From NCBI GenBank assembly GCA_900548455.1, contig URKQ01000007.1:62001-126000 (forward strand): a DNA stretch of 64,000 nt, given 5' to 3'. The stretch comes from an uncultured Clostridium sp. GTDB taxonomy: Bacteria; Bacillota; Clostridia; Clostridiales; Clostridiaceae. The position numbers were made by a program, and so were the translations under genes. The notes under the pieces were generated by a model. That model made no database searches. It saw only the letters and a program-made list of their open reading frames with translations, and was not told the DNA's origin. Shown here piece by piece: positions 34,422 through 43,602 of this stretch; the first letter of the stretch is position 1; every line of letters starts with the position of its first letter.

Positions 34422-36083
34422 TTATCTCACTAGGTTAACTACTACATCTAATAGCTGGTCTACAGTTGAAATTACTTTTGCATTTGCTTGGAAAGAATGT
34501 TGAAACTGAACTAAGTTAATTGCTTCTTCATCAAGAGCAACTCCTGATGTAGATAATCTTCTTTCTACTAAGCCACTTAATAAACTTTGTTGGTTTTTTA
34601 CAATTCTTTTAGCTTCTTGTGATTGAACACCAAGTTTATTAATAGTGTTTTTAAAGTAACCTTCTACTTTAGTTCCACCTTCAATAGTATTTCCTGTAGG
34701 AATTTTACCATCTGTTACAACAAAATGATCAGCTACAAATTGATCATAAGTGTAGTTTCCTTCAAGTTTACCCATATCTAATGCCATCTCTCTAAAGTTA
34801 GCAATTGCTAGAGCTCTATCTCCATCTGTAGATCCTGATGAAGCATTACTACCAGCTTGAATAAGCATTGGATTTTTTAATATATCTTTATTAATACTTA
34901 TATTTCCAGCATTAACATCATTAATATCTCCTGTTGTAGAAATAAAGAAATCAATTCCTACTTTATTTCCATCCTTATCAACATAACCCTCAGAATGTAT
35001 TGCATTTACAGCATAAGCAACTCCCTTTGCAAGAGTATCAAGCTGTGACATATATCCTTCAGTATCCTTATGAATTGATTGAAGTCCACCGATTTTACCA
35101 CTTCCAGGATTAAAAATACTATCTCCAACTTTAGTTGGATCAGCAATAGTACCATCTTCCTTAGTAACTAAAACTCTACTTTCATTTAAACTTGCATATT
35201 GATCTTTTGTAAGAGAAATATTAGCTAATGTTACCTTATTTTTATCAGATGTCATATCTCCATCTTTATAATATTCTATATTATAAGTACCATCGCCATT
35301 ATCTACAATGTTATTTACAAATGCAAATTTACTAATAGGATCACTATCTTTATTTCTAACTAAACTTATATCTCCATTAGCCCCAACCTTAACAGTCATT
35401 CCATTTAAATCTTGATTTCTTGTATCTATTCCAAATTTACTACTTAAAGTATCTAGTAATAAATCTCTTCTATCCATTAAATCATTTGGATTATTTCCTG
35501 CTACTGTTACAGTTATTATATCTTTATTAATTGCATTTAATTGATCTATTATTGTATTAACTTCATATATATTACTTTGAATTTCAGATATCGCATTTTT
35601 GTTTGTATCTTGAAGTTTTTTATAAGTATGATTAATCTCATCTGCTAAAGCCAATGCCTTTTGAGCTACTACTGTTCTTGCATCGGACTTTTCAGGGTTT
35701 TTAGAAAGTGTTTGCCATGCATCAAAGAACTCAGACATTAATTCTGATATACCCGTCTCTGAAGGCTCATTAAAAATCCCTTCTATTTCAGATAAATAAT
35801 CTTGTCTTACACTATAAGTACCTTGATGAGTTAATTCTTTTCTAATTTGATAATCAAGAAATTGGTTTCTTGTTCTTTCAATAGCCTTCATTGAAACACC
35901 AGTTCCAATTTGTCCAACACCACCTACAACAGTCTGTGGCCTTGCAGTTTGAAGTATTAACTGTTGTCTTGAATATCCTTCTGTATTTGCATTAGAAATA
36001 TTATGACTTGTAACATTAATATATTGCTGTTGAGCAAACATACCTGATTTTGATGTATTTAACGTTGCAAATAATCCTGACAT
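34422..36083 (-). CDS. flgK: Flagellar hook-associated protein FlgK
   Basis: 553 residues. GLFATLNTSKSGMFAQQQYI and SHNISNANTEGYSRQQLIL at the N-terminus and EEAINLVQFQHSFQANAKVI at the C-terminus are the FlgK signatures. It forms the first junction ring on the hook. It is followed by flgL and preceded by flgN, its export chaperone. Confidence 0.97.
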   Translation of the reverse strand: MSGLFATLNTSKSGMFAQQQYINVTSHNISNANTEGYSRQQLILQTARPQTVVGGVGQIGTGVSMKAIERTRNQFLDYQIRKELTHQGTYSVRQDYLSEIEGIFNEPSETGISELMSEFFDAWQTLSKNPEKSDARTVVAQKALALADEINHTYKKLQDTNKNAISEIQSNIYEVNTIIDQLNAINKDIITVTVAGNNPNDLMDRRDLLLDTLSSKFGIDTRNQDLNGMTVKVGANGDISLVRNKDSDPISKFAFVNNIVDNGDGTYNIEYYKDGDMTSDKNKVTLANISLTKDQYASLNESRVLVTKEDGTIADPTKVGDSIFNPGSGKIGGLQSIHKDTEGYMSQLDTLAKGVAYAVNAIHSEGYVDKDGNKVGIDFFISTTGDINDVNAGNISINKDILKNPMLIQAGSNASSGSTDGDRALAIANFREMALDMGKLEGNYTYDQFVADHFVVTDGKIPTGNTIEGGTKVEGYFKNTINKLGVQSQEAKRIVKNQQSLLSGLVERRLSTSGVALDEEAINLVQFQHSFQANAKVISTVDQLLDVVVNLVR

Positions 36084-36094
36084 TTTCTCTCTCC

Positions 36095-36505
36095 TTATCT
36101 TCCCACTTTACCATACCCGTTATATGTTACAGGTTCCTTTTGAGGGGTCATCATCGCAAGCATAGAATTTGTATATCCCAAACTTTGTTTAATAAGTAAT
36201 TCATTACTATCTTTTTGAAGTATTAAATCGTGTACAACTCTAGTAATATCTTCAAACACCTTACTCACTTCTTTATCTCCAAGATTTTCTACATATTCCT
36301 TCATTGAACCCTTTGGAGATACCATTCTTCTTTTGGTTTCACATCTTGCAAGTTCTCTACTTGCTTCTTCTATCTCAGTAGTAACAGCCTCTAATTTAAA
36401 AACATCTTGTGAAGCTAAATACTCATGTTGTTTTTCTAGTGAAATTAAGAGACCTTCCATCGCATTTAACTCATCTTTTAATGATTTTAAAAGTTGCTCA
36501 TTCAT
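36095..36505 (-). CDS. flgN: FlgN-type export chaperone for FlgK and FlgL
   Basis: 136 residues, helical (LNAMEGLLISLEKQHEYLAS at the start, RVVHDLILQKDSNELLIKQS later), and the family's C-terminal unstructured tail (MLAMMTPQKEPVTYNGYGKV). It starts immediately after the flgM stop and ends 11 bases before flgK. Confidence 0.88.
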   Translation of the reverse strand: MNEQLLKSLKDELNAMEGLLISLEKQHEYLASQDVFKLEAVTTEIEEASRELARCETKRRMVSPKGSMKEYVENLGDKEVSKVFEDITRVVHDLILQKDSNELLIKQSLGYTNSMLAMMTPQKEPVTYNGYGKVGR

Positions 36506-36802
36506 CTACTCCTGTCCACCTTTCATGTGTTTCATCATAGCTTTAGCTAAGACTTTTGAATCCACAGTATATGTGCCATTTTCTACTCTATTCCTAATTT
36601 CATTAACCTTTTTTTCATCAACTTCAAAGGCTTCATCTTCAATTGCAAACTTGTTAAGTTGTTTTCCAACAGATGATAGTTCGCAGGTATCCATTTTATT
36701 AACTCTACCTATTTTATTTACACCATTACCTATCGTATTACTATCTTTATTTATATAACTTGTGGTATAAATAGCGCGAATATTGCCATTGTTAATTTTC
36801 AT
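36506..36802 (-). CDS. flgM: Anti-sigma-28 factor FlgM
   Basis: 98 residues. The C-terminal half EVDEKKVNEIRNRVENGTY followed by VDSKVLAKAMMKHM is the FlgM sigma-binding region. FlgM holds sigma-28 inactive until it is exported through the finished hook. It heads the filament operon, behind a sigma-28-like promoter (36836-36862), which would give feedback control. The sigma-28 gene itself is not in the window. Confidence 0.92.
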   Translation of the reverse strand: MKINNGNIRAIYTTSYINKDSNTIGNGVNKIGRVNKMDTCELSSVGKQLNKFAIEDEAFEVDEKKVNEIRNRVENGTYTVDSKVLAKAMMKHMKGGQE

Positions 36803-36835
36803 GTTTTCACTCCCAATTCATTCTATCTACCTATA

Positions 36836-36862
36836 TTTTCGTATGTCTTTTTATAAAGTTTA
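36836..36862 (-). promoter_or_regulatory. Sigma-28 type promoter of the flgM operon
   Basis: Minus strand TAAACTTT, 11 bases, TACGAAAA: 7 of 8 in the -35 box, 5 of 8 in the -10 box with the central CGA kept and exact spacing. A sigma-A-like pair (TTGTAA, 17 bases, TTATAA) lies about 20 bases upstream and could give basal expression. Confidence 0.55.
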
Positions 36863-36910
36863 GAGTTTTATTTTCTTATAACTTAAATTTTATAGTGTTT
36901 ACAAATTCTT

Positions 36911-36943
36911 AAGATAATATTAATGCAATCTTAATATTATCTT
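36911..36943. repeat. Perfect 13-bp inverted repeat upstream of flgM
   Basis: AAGATAATATTAA and its exact complement flank TGCAATC. It is very AT-rich, has no following T run on either strand, and sits between the terminator of the switch/chemotaxis operon and the flgM promoter. It could be an operator or simply a second weak terminator arm. Confidence 0.5.
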
Positions 36944-36948
36944 AGCTA

Positions 36949-36981
36949 GAAAAAGAGAAGTTTCAAGGCAGAAACTTCTCT
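36949..36981 (-). terminator. Terminator of the chemotaxis/switch operon (after fliY)
   Basis: Minus strand AGAGAAGTTTC - TGCCTT - GAAACTTCTCT, 11 perfect pairs, followed by TTTTT. It begins about 10 bases past the fliY stop. Confidence 0.9.
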
Positions 36982-36991
36982 AAAACTTTTT

Positions 36992-38290
36992 TTATTTTCC
37001 AAGACTTTTAACTCTATCTTCACCACTTACAATTTCTGTAATCTTGACTCCAAAATTTTCATCTACAACTACAACTTCACCATAAGCTATCTTCTTACCA
37101 TTTACATAAATATCTACTGGCTCTTCTGCAAGTTTATTTAATTCAATTAAAGATCCTTTATTTAAATCTAAAATTTCCTTTATATTCTTCTTAGTTCTAC
37201 CAAGCTCTACAGATAGTTCAAGTGGTACATCTAAAATAAGATCAATATTTTTTGGCATATCTACCATTCTTGAATTATCCAGTTGTTGAAAAGAAGCTTG
37301 CTTAACATTTACAGGTTCATTATATCCCTGATTATATGCAGGTGTCCCCATTCCATAATCGCCCCTATTATCATATCCATTTTGTGCCATTCCGTAACCA
37401 CCTTGTGGCATACCATATCCATTTTGTGGCATACCATAACCGTTTGGCGCCATGCCGTAACCATTGTTTTGATATGGATTATTTTCATAGCCACCATTAT
37501 TCATATTTGAATTTTGTGTAATATCCATCTGTGGTTCTTTTGGAGCTACTTGCTGCTGTACTACCGGTTCACTAACTGGAATTTGTTCAGCTTCTACAGT
37601 AGCTTCTTCTTTTTCTTCAGTACCCATCATTATACTTACTATTTTCTTAGCTGTTGCTATTGGTAATACTTGTACTATATTACTATCAACTAAATCCCCA
37701 ATAGTCATTCTAAAACTAATATTAACTATTTCTTCATCTGGATCTATATCCGTTGAAATCTCTTCAGAATTTTCATCACATACTGAAGATATTGGTGGAG
37801 ATATATTTACTTCTCTTGCAAACATTGTAGCCATTGAAGTAGCAGCTGAACCTATCATTTGATTCATCGCTTCTTGAACAGCACTTATTTCTAATTCACT
37901 AAGTGTTTCAGGTTCATCAACTACCCCATCTCCACCCATCATAAGATTAGCGATAACTGCTGAATCTGCAATGTTTATAACAAATAAATTACCTCCAGCT
38001 ATTCCACTTACAAACTGTACATCTAATACTATATTAGGAGTTTTAAAGCCCTTCCTTAATTCGTTCAATGTACTAATGGTAATAGTTGGAGTAGTAATGT
38101 TTACGGACTTACCTACTACTGCTGAAAGAGCTGTAGCTGCTGTACCCATTGATATATTACCAACTTCACCTAACAAATCTTTCTCTAGATCAGATAACTC
38201 TTCTAGTTGTTTGGAACTTTCATTAGAATCATCATCCCCAATTAGCAGAGCATCTATTTCTTCTTGTGAAAGAAACGAATTATCCATCAT
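36992..38290 (-). CDS. fliY: Flagellar motor switch phosphatase FliY (FliN family)
   Basis: About 432 residues. N-terminal CheY-P-binding stretch NSFLSQEEIDALLIGDD; two CheC-type phosphatase motifs, LEKDLLGEVGNISMGTAAT near 35 and SAVQEAMNQMIGSAATSMAT near 130; and a C-terminal FliN domain (NIDLILDVPLELSVELGRTK). Between them (about 255-325) lies an unusual Gly/Tyr/Asn/Met/Gln-rich linker of repeated NGYGMxQ-type units. FliY is part of the C ring and removes phosphate from CheY-P. The ATG at 38290 is 6 bases after GGAG and overlaps the end of fliM. Confidence 0.95.
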   Translation of the reverse strand: MMDNSFLSQEEIDALLIGDDDSNESSKQLEELSDLEKDLLGEVGNISMGTAATALSAVVGKSVNITTPTITISTLNELRKGFKTPNIVLDVQFVSGIAGGNLFVINIADSAVIANLMMGGDGVVDEPETLSELEISAVQEAMNQMIGSAATSMATMFAREVNISPPISSVCDENSEEISTDIDPDEEIVNISFRMTIGDLVDSNIVQVLPIATAKKIVSIMMGTEEKEEATVEAEQIPVSEPVVQQQVAPKEPQMDITQNSNMNNGGYENNPYQNNGYGMAPNGYGMPQNGYGMPQGGYGMAQNGYDNRGDYGMGTPAYNQGYNEPVNVKQASFQQLDNSRMVDMPKNIDLILDVPLELSVELGRTKKNIKEILDLNKGSLIELNKLAEEPVDIYVNGKKIAYGEVVVVDENFGVKITEIVSGEDRVKSLGK

Positions 38291-39275
38291 TTTCAACTCC
38301 TTTTTCTATATTTCTAATTATTTGAACTGCCTTGTTTTTGCCAACCAGTCCTGGCTTAGCTGTAAATAAAAGCTGATCTTCTACATAAATGTCTATAGGA
38401 CTGTCACAAGTTCTATCTAGGGTAATAATATCACCCTTAAATAAATTCAAGAAATCATTGACGGAAATTTTCGTTTCTCCTAATACAGCTTTCATACCTA
38501 CATCAACACTCTTAACAGTTTTATCTATTTGTTCCTTAGCACCTTCTCCTAGCTCACTATCACTAGTTGTAAACCAGTTTTTGATGACTAATTTATCAAG
38601 AACATTTTCTATACTTAAATATGGTATACATAAATTAATTAGAAGTGTTGTATCAAACATTTCTACACTAAATGTTATAAGTGCAACTGGCTCATTAGGA
38701 GCTAGAATTTGATTTAGTGCTGGATTTGTTTCCATGCTATCTAATATTGGATCAACATGCATAACATCTTCCCATGCTAATTTTAGTTTAGAAATTAATT
38801 CTTGATTTATATGTTTAATTATATTTTTTTCTATGTCAGTAAGTTCCTTAATTAAAGGAGTCTTACCCCCCTGCCCACCGGCTAAAACATCATATATTCT
38901 AAGAACAAATTCCTCATTAGTCTCTAATATGAGCTGACCATCAAGTGGCGTCATTCTAAATAAACTTAGCACAGTAGTGGTAGGAATAGAGTGGATAAAT
39001 TCCTCATAGGTAATTTGCTCCACATTCTCTATTCTCATCTTCACATTACTTCTTAGCTGTGCAGTTAAATAGTTTGACACAATTCTTGCATAGTTATCAT
39101 GAATAACTTCTACTGCTCTAACTACATCTTTAGAGAACTTTTGAGGTCTCTTAAAATCATAATTTTTTATTTTTAAATTTTCCTCATCTTTTTCTATGTC
39201 ACTTGGTTCTAATTCACCAGAGGACAAGGCAGATAAAAGTGCATCAATTTCACTTTGTGATAAAGTTTCTGCCAT
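38280..39275 (-). CDS. fliM: Flagellar motor switch protein FliM
   Basis: 331 residues. ETLSQSEIDALLSALSSGEL is the CheY-P-binding N-terminus; the middle domain has IPTTTVLSLFRMTPLDGQLI and the GGxG-type loop in VLAGGQGGKTPL (FliG contact); the end is FliN-like (DIITLDRTCDSPIDIYVEDQ). It sits between cheW and fliY, a typical Gram-positive arrangement. Confidence 0.96.
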   Translation of the reverse strand: MAETLSQSEIDALLSALSSGELEPSDIEKDEENLKIKNYDFKRPQKFSKDVVRAVEVIHDNYARIVSNYLTAQLRSNVKMRIENVEQITYEEFIHSIPTTTVLSLFRMTPLDGQLILETNEEFVLRIYDVLAGGQGGKTPLIKELTDIEKNIIKHINQELISKLKLAWEDVMHVDPILDSMETNPALNQILAPNEPVALITFSVEMFDTTLLINLCIPYLSIENVLDKLVIKNWFTTSDSELGEGAKEQIDKTVKSVDVGMKAVLGETKISVNDFLNLFKGDIITLDRTCDSPIDIYVEDQLLFTAKPGLVGKNKAVQIIRNIEKGVENDG

Positions 39276-39301
39276 AGTCTACCTCATTTCTCCCTACAGG
39301 G

Positions 39302-39700
39302 CTATTGTAGTAGTTTATCTATCTCAATCATTGTAATTATTCTATCATTTAAATTTATTATTCCCTTTATAAAAGGTTTATCCTTATCTTCCATTATTTT
39401 AGTGACCATATCATCTTCAATGTTCATAACCTCTTCTACACTGTCAACAGTTATTCCAACTTCTTCTCCAGCCATCTCAAGTACTATAACGTTGTTATTA
39501 TTTTCATCTGATATATTCATTCCTAATAGAAGATTGATATCTAATACTGTAAGAATACTTCCTCTTAAGTTGATGAGTCCCTTAATATAAGGTTGTGCCT
39601 TTGGAACCTTTGTGATTTTCATTAGTCCATTAATTCCTTGAACTTTGCTTGTTTCAACCGCAAATTTTTCTTCACCTATTGTAAAAACTACAACTTGCAT
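39302..39700 (-). CDS. cheW: Chemotaxis coupling protein CheW (second copy)
   Basis: About 132 residues. MQVVVFTIGEEKFAVETSKV, then YIKGLINLRGSILTVLDINL and FIKGIINLNDRIITMIEID are the two SH3-like CheW lobes. ATG 39700 is 6 bases after GAGGTG; the frame opens three codons earlier. It couples receptors to CheA. Another CheW is at 45295-45759 in the same operon. Confidence 0.94.
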   Translation of the reverse strand: MQVVVFTIGEEKFAVETSKVQGINGLMKITKVPKAQPYIKGLINLRGSILTVLDINLLLGMNISDENNNNVIVLEMAGEEVGITVDSVEEVMNIEDDMVTKIMEDKDKPFIKGIINLNDRIITMIEIDKLLQ

Positions 39701-39740
39701 CCAAATCACCTCTTTCTTCTTTTGGGATAATCTAAATAAT

Positions 39741-40100
39741 TTATCCTAATACCTTTTTAACAGCTTCTAAAACTCTATCAGCTTGGAAAGGCTTTACAAT
39801 AAAATCTTTTGCTCCAGCTTTAATAGCATCCATTACCATGCTTTGTTGTCCCATTGCACTACACATTACAATCTTAGCATTTGGATCAAAAGCTCTGATT
39901 TCTTTAACCGCTTCAATTCCATCCATTTCTGGCATTGTAATATCCATAGTAACTATATCTGGTTTTTCCGCCTTATACATTTCTACAGCTTTCAAACCAT
40001 TTCCTGCTTCTCCTACAACCTCATATCCATTCTTCTCAAGAATATCTTTAACCATCATTCTCATAAATGTAGCGTCATCTACAATTAAAACTTTTGCCAT
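39741..40100 (-). CDS. cheY: Chemotaxis response regulator CheY
   Basis: 119 residues, a single receiver domain. AKVLIVDDATFMRMMVKDIL holds the acidic pair, VTMDITMPEMDGIEAVKEI the phospho-acceptor Asp near 54, CSAMGQQ the conserved Ser/Thr position, and IVKPF the Lys. CheY-P binds FliM/FliY to change rotation. Confidence 0.97.
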   Translation of the reverse strand: MAKVLIVDDATFMRMMVKDILEKNGYEVVGEAGNGLKAVEMYKAEKPDIVTMDITMPEMDGIEAVKEIRAFDPNAKIVMCSAMGQQSMVMDAIKAGAKDFIVKPFQADRVLEAVKKVLG

Positions 40101-40116
40101 TTTTCCATAACCTCCG

Positions 40117-40710
40117 TTAACATAATCCTAAAGATTCTAATATTTTTTCTAAAGATCCAGGTGCTGGTATAAAGTAAAAGTCACCCCTTAGATCCTCATT
40201 TTCTTGTGAAAATCCTGTTTCTATATCTAGTACGTAATCATTATATTGTCCAGATTCAATAAATGTTGTAGACAATACTGCTCCAATAATGTCCCTTGTA
40301 ACTGCTGGGACTGATGGGAATAATTTAAGCCCAGTAACTTGTCCAATAGCATTCATATAAGTTGCAAATATAATATTTCCTATTTCCCCAAGAGCTGAGT
40401 ATCCCATTTCATTAAGGTCATCACCATCTTGTTGTCCTACAAGCATACTTGCGATCTTCATCATTGCTTCTGTATCAAACATAAATAAAATGTTTCCTGG
40501 AGCTTCACCCAATACTCTAGCTACTACTGCATATACAATAGTTTCTTCATTCACTTTATCAAAGATATCTTCTAGTGATATAAAATTCACTCTAGGAACT
40601 GTAATTTGAATTTCTTTTCCTAAAATTTGAGCCATTGCAGTAGCTGCATTTCCAAGTCCTATATTTCCAATTTCTCTTAGAGCATCGATTTGAATTTCAC
40701 TATACTCCAT
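40117..40710 (-). CDS. cheC: CheY-P phosphatase CheC
   Basis: 197 residues. Two E-x2-N phosphatase motifs are present: IDALREIGNIGLGNAATAMA near 7-26 and YSALGEIGNIIFATYMNAIG near 107-126. CheC removes phosphate from CheY-P and binds CheD, which is also encoded here (44803-45291). Confidence 0.95.
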   Translation of the reverse strand: MEYSEIQIDALREIGNIGLGNAATAMAQILGKEIQITVPRVNFISLEDIFDKVNEETIVYAVVARVLGEAPGNILFMFDTEAMMKIASMLVGQQDGDDLNEMGYSALGEIGNIIFATYMNAIGQVTGLKLFPSVPAVTRDIIGAVLSTTFIESGQYNDYVLDIETGFSQENEDLRGDFYFIPAPGSLEKILESLGLC

Positions 40711-40722
40711 ATACTATACCTC

Positions 40723-42825
40723 CTAAATTAACGCAGGCACATCTAAAATAAGAGTTACTAATCCGTCTCCTAAGATTGTCGCACCAATATATTCCTTAGT
40801 TGATTTTAATATATTGCTAAATGTCTTTATTACTATTTCCTTCTGTCCTAATAATGAATCTACAACTAAAGCAACTTCTTTTTCACCAACTTTAGCAAGG
40901 ATTATATACTTTTTGCCATAATCTTTGCTTTCAATATCTAATTTATCATTAATTCTTATTAATTGGAATACCTTATCGTTATAAGTTAAAACTTCTTTAT
41001 TATTTGTCTTCTTAATGTTTTCTTGATTATATTCCATTACTCTATCAATAAAAGCAAGAGATATTGCCATTGTTTCATCTCCAACTTTAACTAATAGGGA
41101 TTGAATTATTTGCAAAGTAAGCGGTAATTTAATTACAAAAGCGCTTCCCTTACCAATTTCACTAATTACATCAACAGTTCCACCTAAGCTTGCAATTTTT
41201 GTTTTAACAACATCCATTCCAACGCCTCTACCAGAAATGTCTGTAACTACTTCATTAGTACTAAAACCTTGAGCAAATATTAAGTTTTTAATATCATTAT
41301 CGCTCATTCCTTCTGTATTAATTCCCTTTTTCTCTGCCTTTGCTTTAATTCTTTCAACATCTAGTCCATTACCGTCATCTTCAACTTTAATAACAGCCTT
41401 AGTTCCTTCTGAATAAGCAATCAATCTTATTTTACCTGCTGGTGATTTTCCATCTGCTTTTCTTTTCTCAGCTGATTCGATTCCATGATCCGCTGCATTT
41501 CTTAGTAAGTGAATAAGAGGTTCTCCTATTTCTTCAATTACTGTTCTATCAAGCTCAGTATCTTGACCTTGAATTTCAAAATCAATTTCCTTGTTAAGCT
41601 CTATAGATAAATCTCTAATCATTCTTGGGAATCTATTAAATACTACATCAAGAGGAAGCATTCTAATCTTCATTACAAGGTCTTGTAAGTCCGTTGTTGT
41701 TCTTGCTACCTGCTCTAATGTTTCATTAAGTTCGGCTATTCTATGGTTTGCACTAATCTGCTCAAGCCTTGTTCTATGTATAACAAGCTCTGATACCATG
41801 TTCATAAAGTTATCTAGTTTATCTAAATCAACTCTTACAGATTGTCCAACACCTTTTCCTCTAGCCTTATTCCCAGCCTTCTTATGTTCATCAGATTTCT
41901 TTTCTGCTGTTTTTCTTTCACTTTTTACTTTTGGAGCTTCCACCTTAGTTTCGGCCGTTTTAGCTTCCACCTTTGGTGTTTCTGAAGTATTTTCAGAAGT
42001 AACTGTGGCAGCAGTCTCTTCTACAGCTTTTGAAGCTACAGTTTTAACTACTGAACTTGATATTTCTTCTACTAAAACTTCTCTAATTTCAGAGATTGCT
42101 TCAATATTATGAAGAATTTCATCTCTTGAAACTTCAGTAACAAATATTAAATCAATATCAAAATCAAAGTTTTCACTTTCTAAATCTTCAAGATTTGGAG
42201 TTGATTTTATAATCTCCCCCTTACTCTCTAAAGTTTGGAATAAAATAAATACTCTAGCTGATTTTAATATGGTTTTCTCATCTAATTTTACATGAATATG
42301 TAGTCCATTAAAGCCATTCTTTTTAGCTTCTCTTAGTGTATCAAGATCATACTCATTTAAGCCTAAATCTTTTCCACCATTATTTGAAGGAGCCTTTTTT
42401 TCAGCAGCTGTAGCTTCTGTTTTCTTCTCTACTGAACTACTATTATGATTATTAGCAATATCTATAAGTTTTGTAACTATATCTTCAACATCTAGATCTC
42501 CATCTCCACCGTCAGTAATATCACTAACCATAGCTTCTAAAGTATCAAGACATTTAAATAAAACTGTTACAACTTCATGAGTTACTTTTAACTTTCCTTC
42601 TCTAAATTGAGATAAAACATCTTCCATTTTATGAGTAAGTTCAGCCATTTTAGTATATCCCATGGTAGCTGCCATTCCTTTAATTGTATGGGCCACTCTA
42701 AATATTTGATTTAACATTTCTGTATCTTCAGAATCATTTTCTAGTATAAGTAATGATTCATTTAGAGTTTGAAGATTATCACTTGACTCTTCTAAAAACA
42801 TAGATAAATATTGAGAAGTATCCAT
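40723..42825 (-). CDS. cheA: Chemotaxis histidine kinase CheA
   Basis: 700 residues with the full set of domains: HPt with the phosphorylated His in AHTIKGMAATMG near 47; a CheY-binding region about 160-260; an Ala/Lys/Glu-rich linker; dimerisation helices (KLDNFMNMVSELVIHRTRLE); the ATP domain with LIHLLRNAADHGIE (N box) and VEDDGNGLD (G1); and a C-terminal CheW-like regulatory domain. It autophosphorylates and passes phosphate to CheY and CheB. Confidence 0.97.
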   Translation of the reverse strand: MDTSQYLSMFLEESSDNLQTLNESLLILENDSEDTEMLNQIFRVAHTIKGMAATMGYTKMAELTHKMEDVLSQFREGKLKVTHEVVTVLFKCLDTLEAMVSDITDGGDGDLDVEDIVTKLIDIANNHNSSSVEKKTEATAAEKKAPSNNGGKDLGLNEYDLDTLREAKKNGFNGLHIHVKLDEKTILKSARVFILFQTLESKGEIIKSTPNLEDLESENFDFDIDLIFVTEVSRDEILHNIEAISEIREVLVEEISSSVVKTVASKAVEETAATVTSENTSETPKVEAKTAETKVEAPKVKSERKTAEKKSDEHKKAGNKARGKGVGQSVRVDLDKLDNFMNMVSELVIHRTRLEQISANHRIAELNETLEQVARTTTDLQDLVMKIRMLPLDVVFNRFPRMIRDLSIELNKEIDFEIQGQDTELDRTVIEEIGEPLIHLLRNAADHGIESAEKRKADGKSPAGKIRLIAYSEGTKAVIKVEDDGNGLDVERIKAKAEKKGINTEGMSDNDIKNLIFAQGFSTNEVVTDISGRGVGMDVVKTKIASLGGTVDVISEIGKGSAFVIKLPLTLQIIQSLLVKVGDETMAISLAFIDRVMEYNQENIKKTNNKEVLTYNDKVFQLIRINDKLDIESKDYGKKYIILAKVGEKEVALVVDSLLGQKEIVIKTFSNILKSTKEYIGATILGDGLVTLILDVPALI

Positions 42826-42837
42826 TACACACCCTCC

Positions 42838-43602
42838 TTAAATCTTCTTATAAATAAATGTTGATAATTTTTCAAAGCCAAATTCCTTATATCCATAAAT
42901 GCTTTCGGTAGCTCCTATAAAAAGAAGTCCCCCTGGTTTTAAAGCCTTTGAAAATTTTTCATATATTTCTTCTTTAACTTCATTTGTGAAGTATATGACA
43001 ACATTTCTACAAATAATGACATCAAAGCCATTATCATAATTTTCAAGAATTAAATCATGTTTCTTAAATTTCACTAAATCCCTTATTTCTTTTTCGAGAA
43101 CATATTTACCATCTACATCTTTAAAATACTTATTAAGTTGATCCTTTGGAACATTCTTAACATCAGCACTTGCATACTCCCCTTGTTTAGCTCTGGCAAG
43201 TATATTTTCATCTAAATCTGTAGCTATAATATTATGTTTAACCCTAGGATTCATATCTTTAAGCATCATTGCTACTGAGTATGGTTCACACCCTAAGGAA
43301 CACGCTGCACTCCAAATTTTAAGAGGTTTATTTTCTGATAACTCTCTTTTTATAAAACCTTTGAATTCATCAAAAATTTGTGGATTTCTATAAAATTCTG
43401 TAACATTAATAGTTACGTAATCAAGAAACTTATATCTAACTTCTTTATCATTTTTTATCATAACCATATACTCATCTAAGTTTTTAGCTCCTGATCTAGT
43501 CATGATTGTTTGTATTCTTCTATGTAGCTGATTAGATTTATATGCTGTTAGATCTATCTTAAATTCCTTCAACACAAAATTCTCAAATTTAGCAAAATCC
43601 AT
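42838..43602 (-). CDS. cheR: Chemotaxis methyltransferase CheR
   Basis: 254 residues. N-terminal helices and then a SAM-binding fold with WSAACSLGCEPYSVAMMLKD and VIICRNVVIYFTNEVKEE. CheR methylates receptor glutamates. Its start overlaps the cheB stop by one base. Confidence 0.96.
   Translation of the reverse strand: MDFAKFENFVLKEFKIDLTAYKSNQLHRRIQTIMTRSGAKNLDEYMVMIKNDKEVRYKFLDYVTINVTEFYRNPQIFDEFKGFIKRELSENKPLKIWSAACSLGCEPYSVAMMLKDMNPRVKHNIIATDLDENILARAKQGEYASADVKNVPKDQLNKYFKDVDGKYVLEKEIRDLVKFKKHDLILENYDNGFDVIICRNVVIYFTNEVKEEIYEKFSKALKPGGLLFIGATESIYGYKEFGFEKLSTFIYKKI

Noticed and set aside
37283..37521. Several overlapping reading frames of 60-75 codons on both strands in the FliY linker
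   Set aside because: They arise from the tandem repeat in fliY; composition is repetitive and none has a ribosome site.
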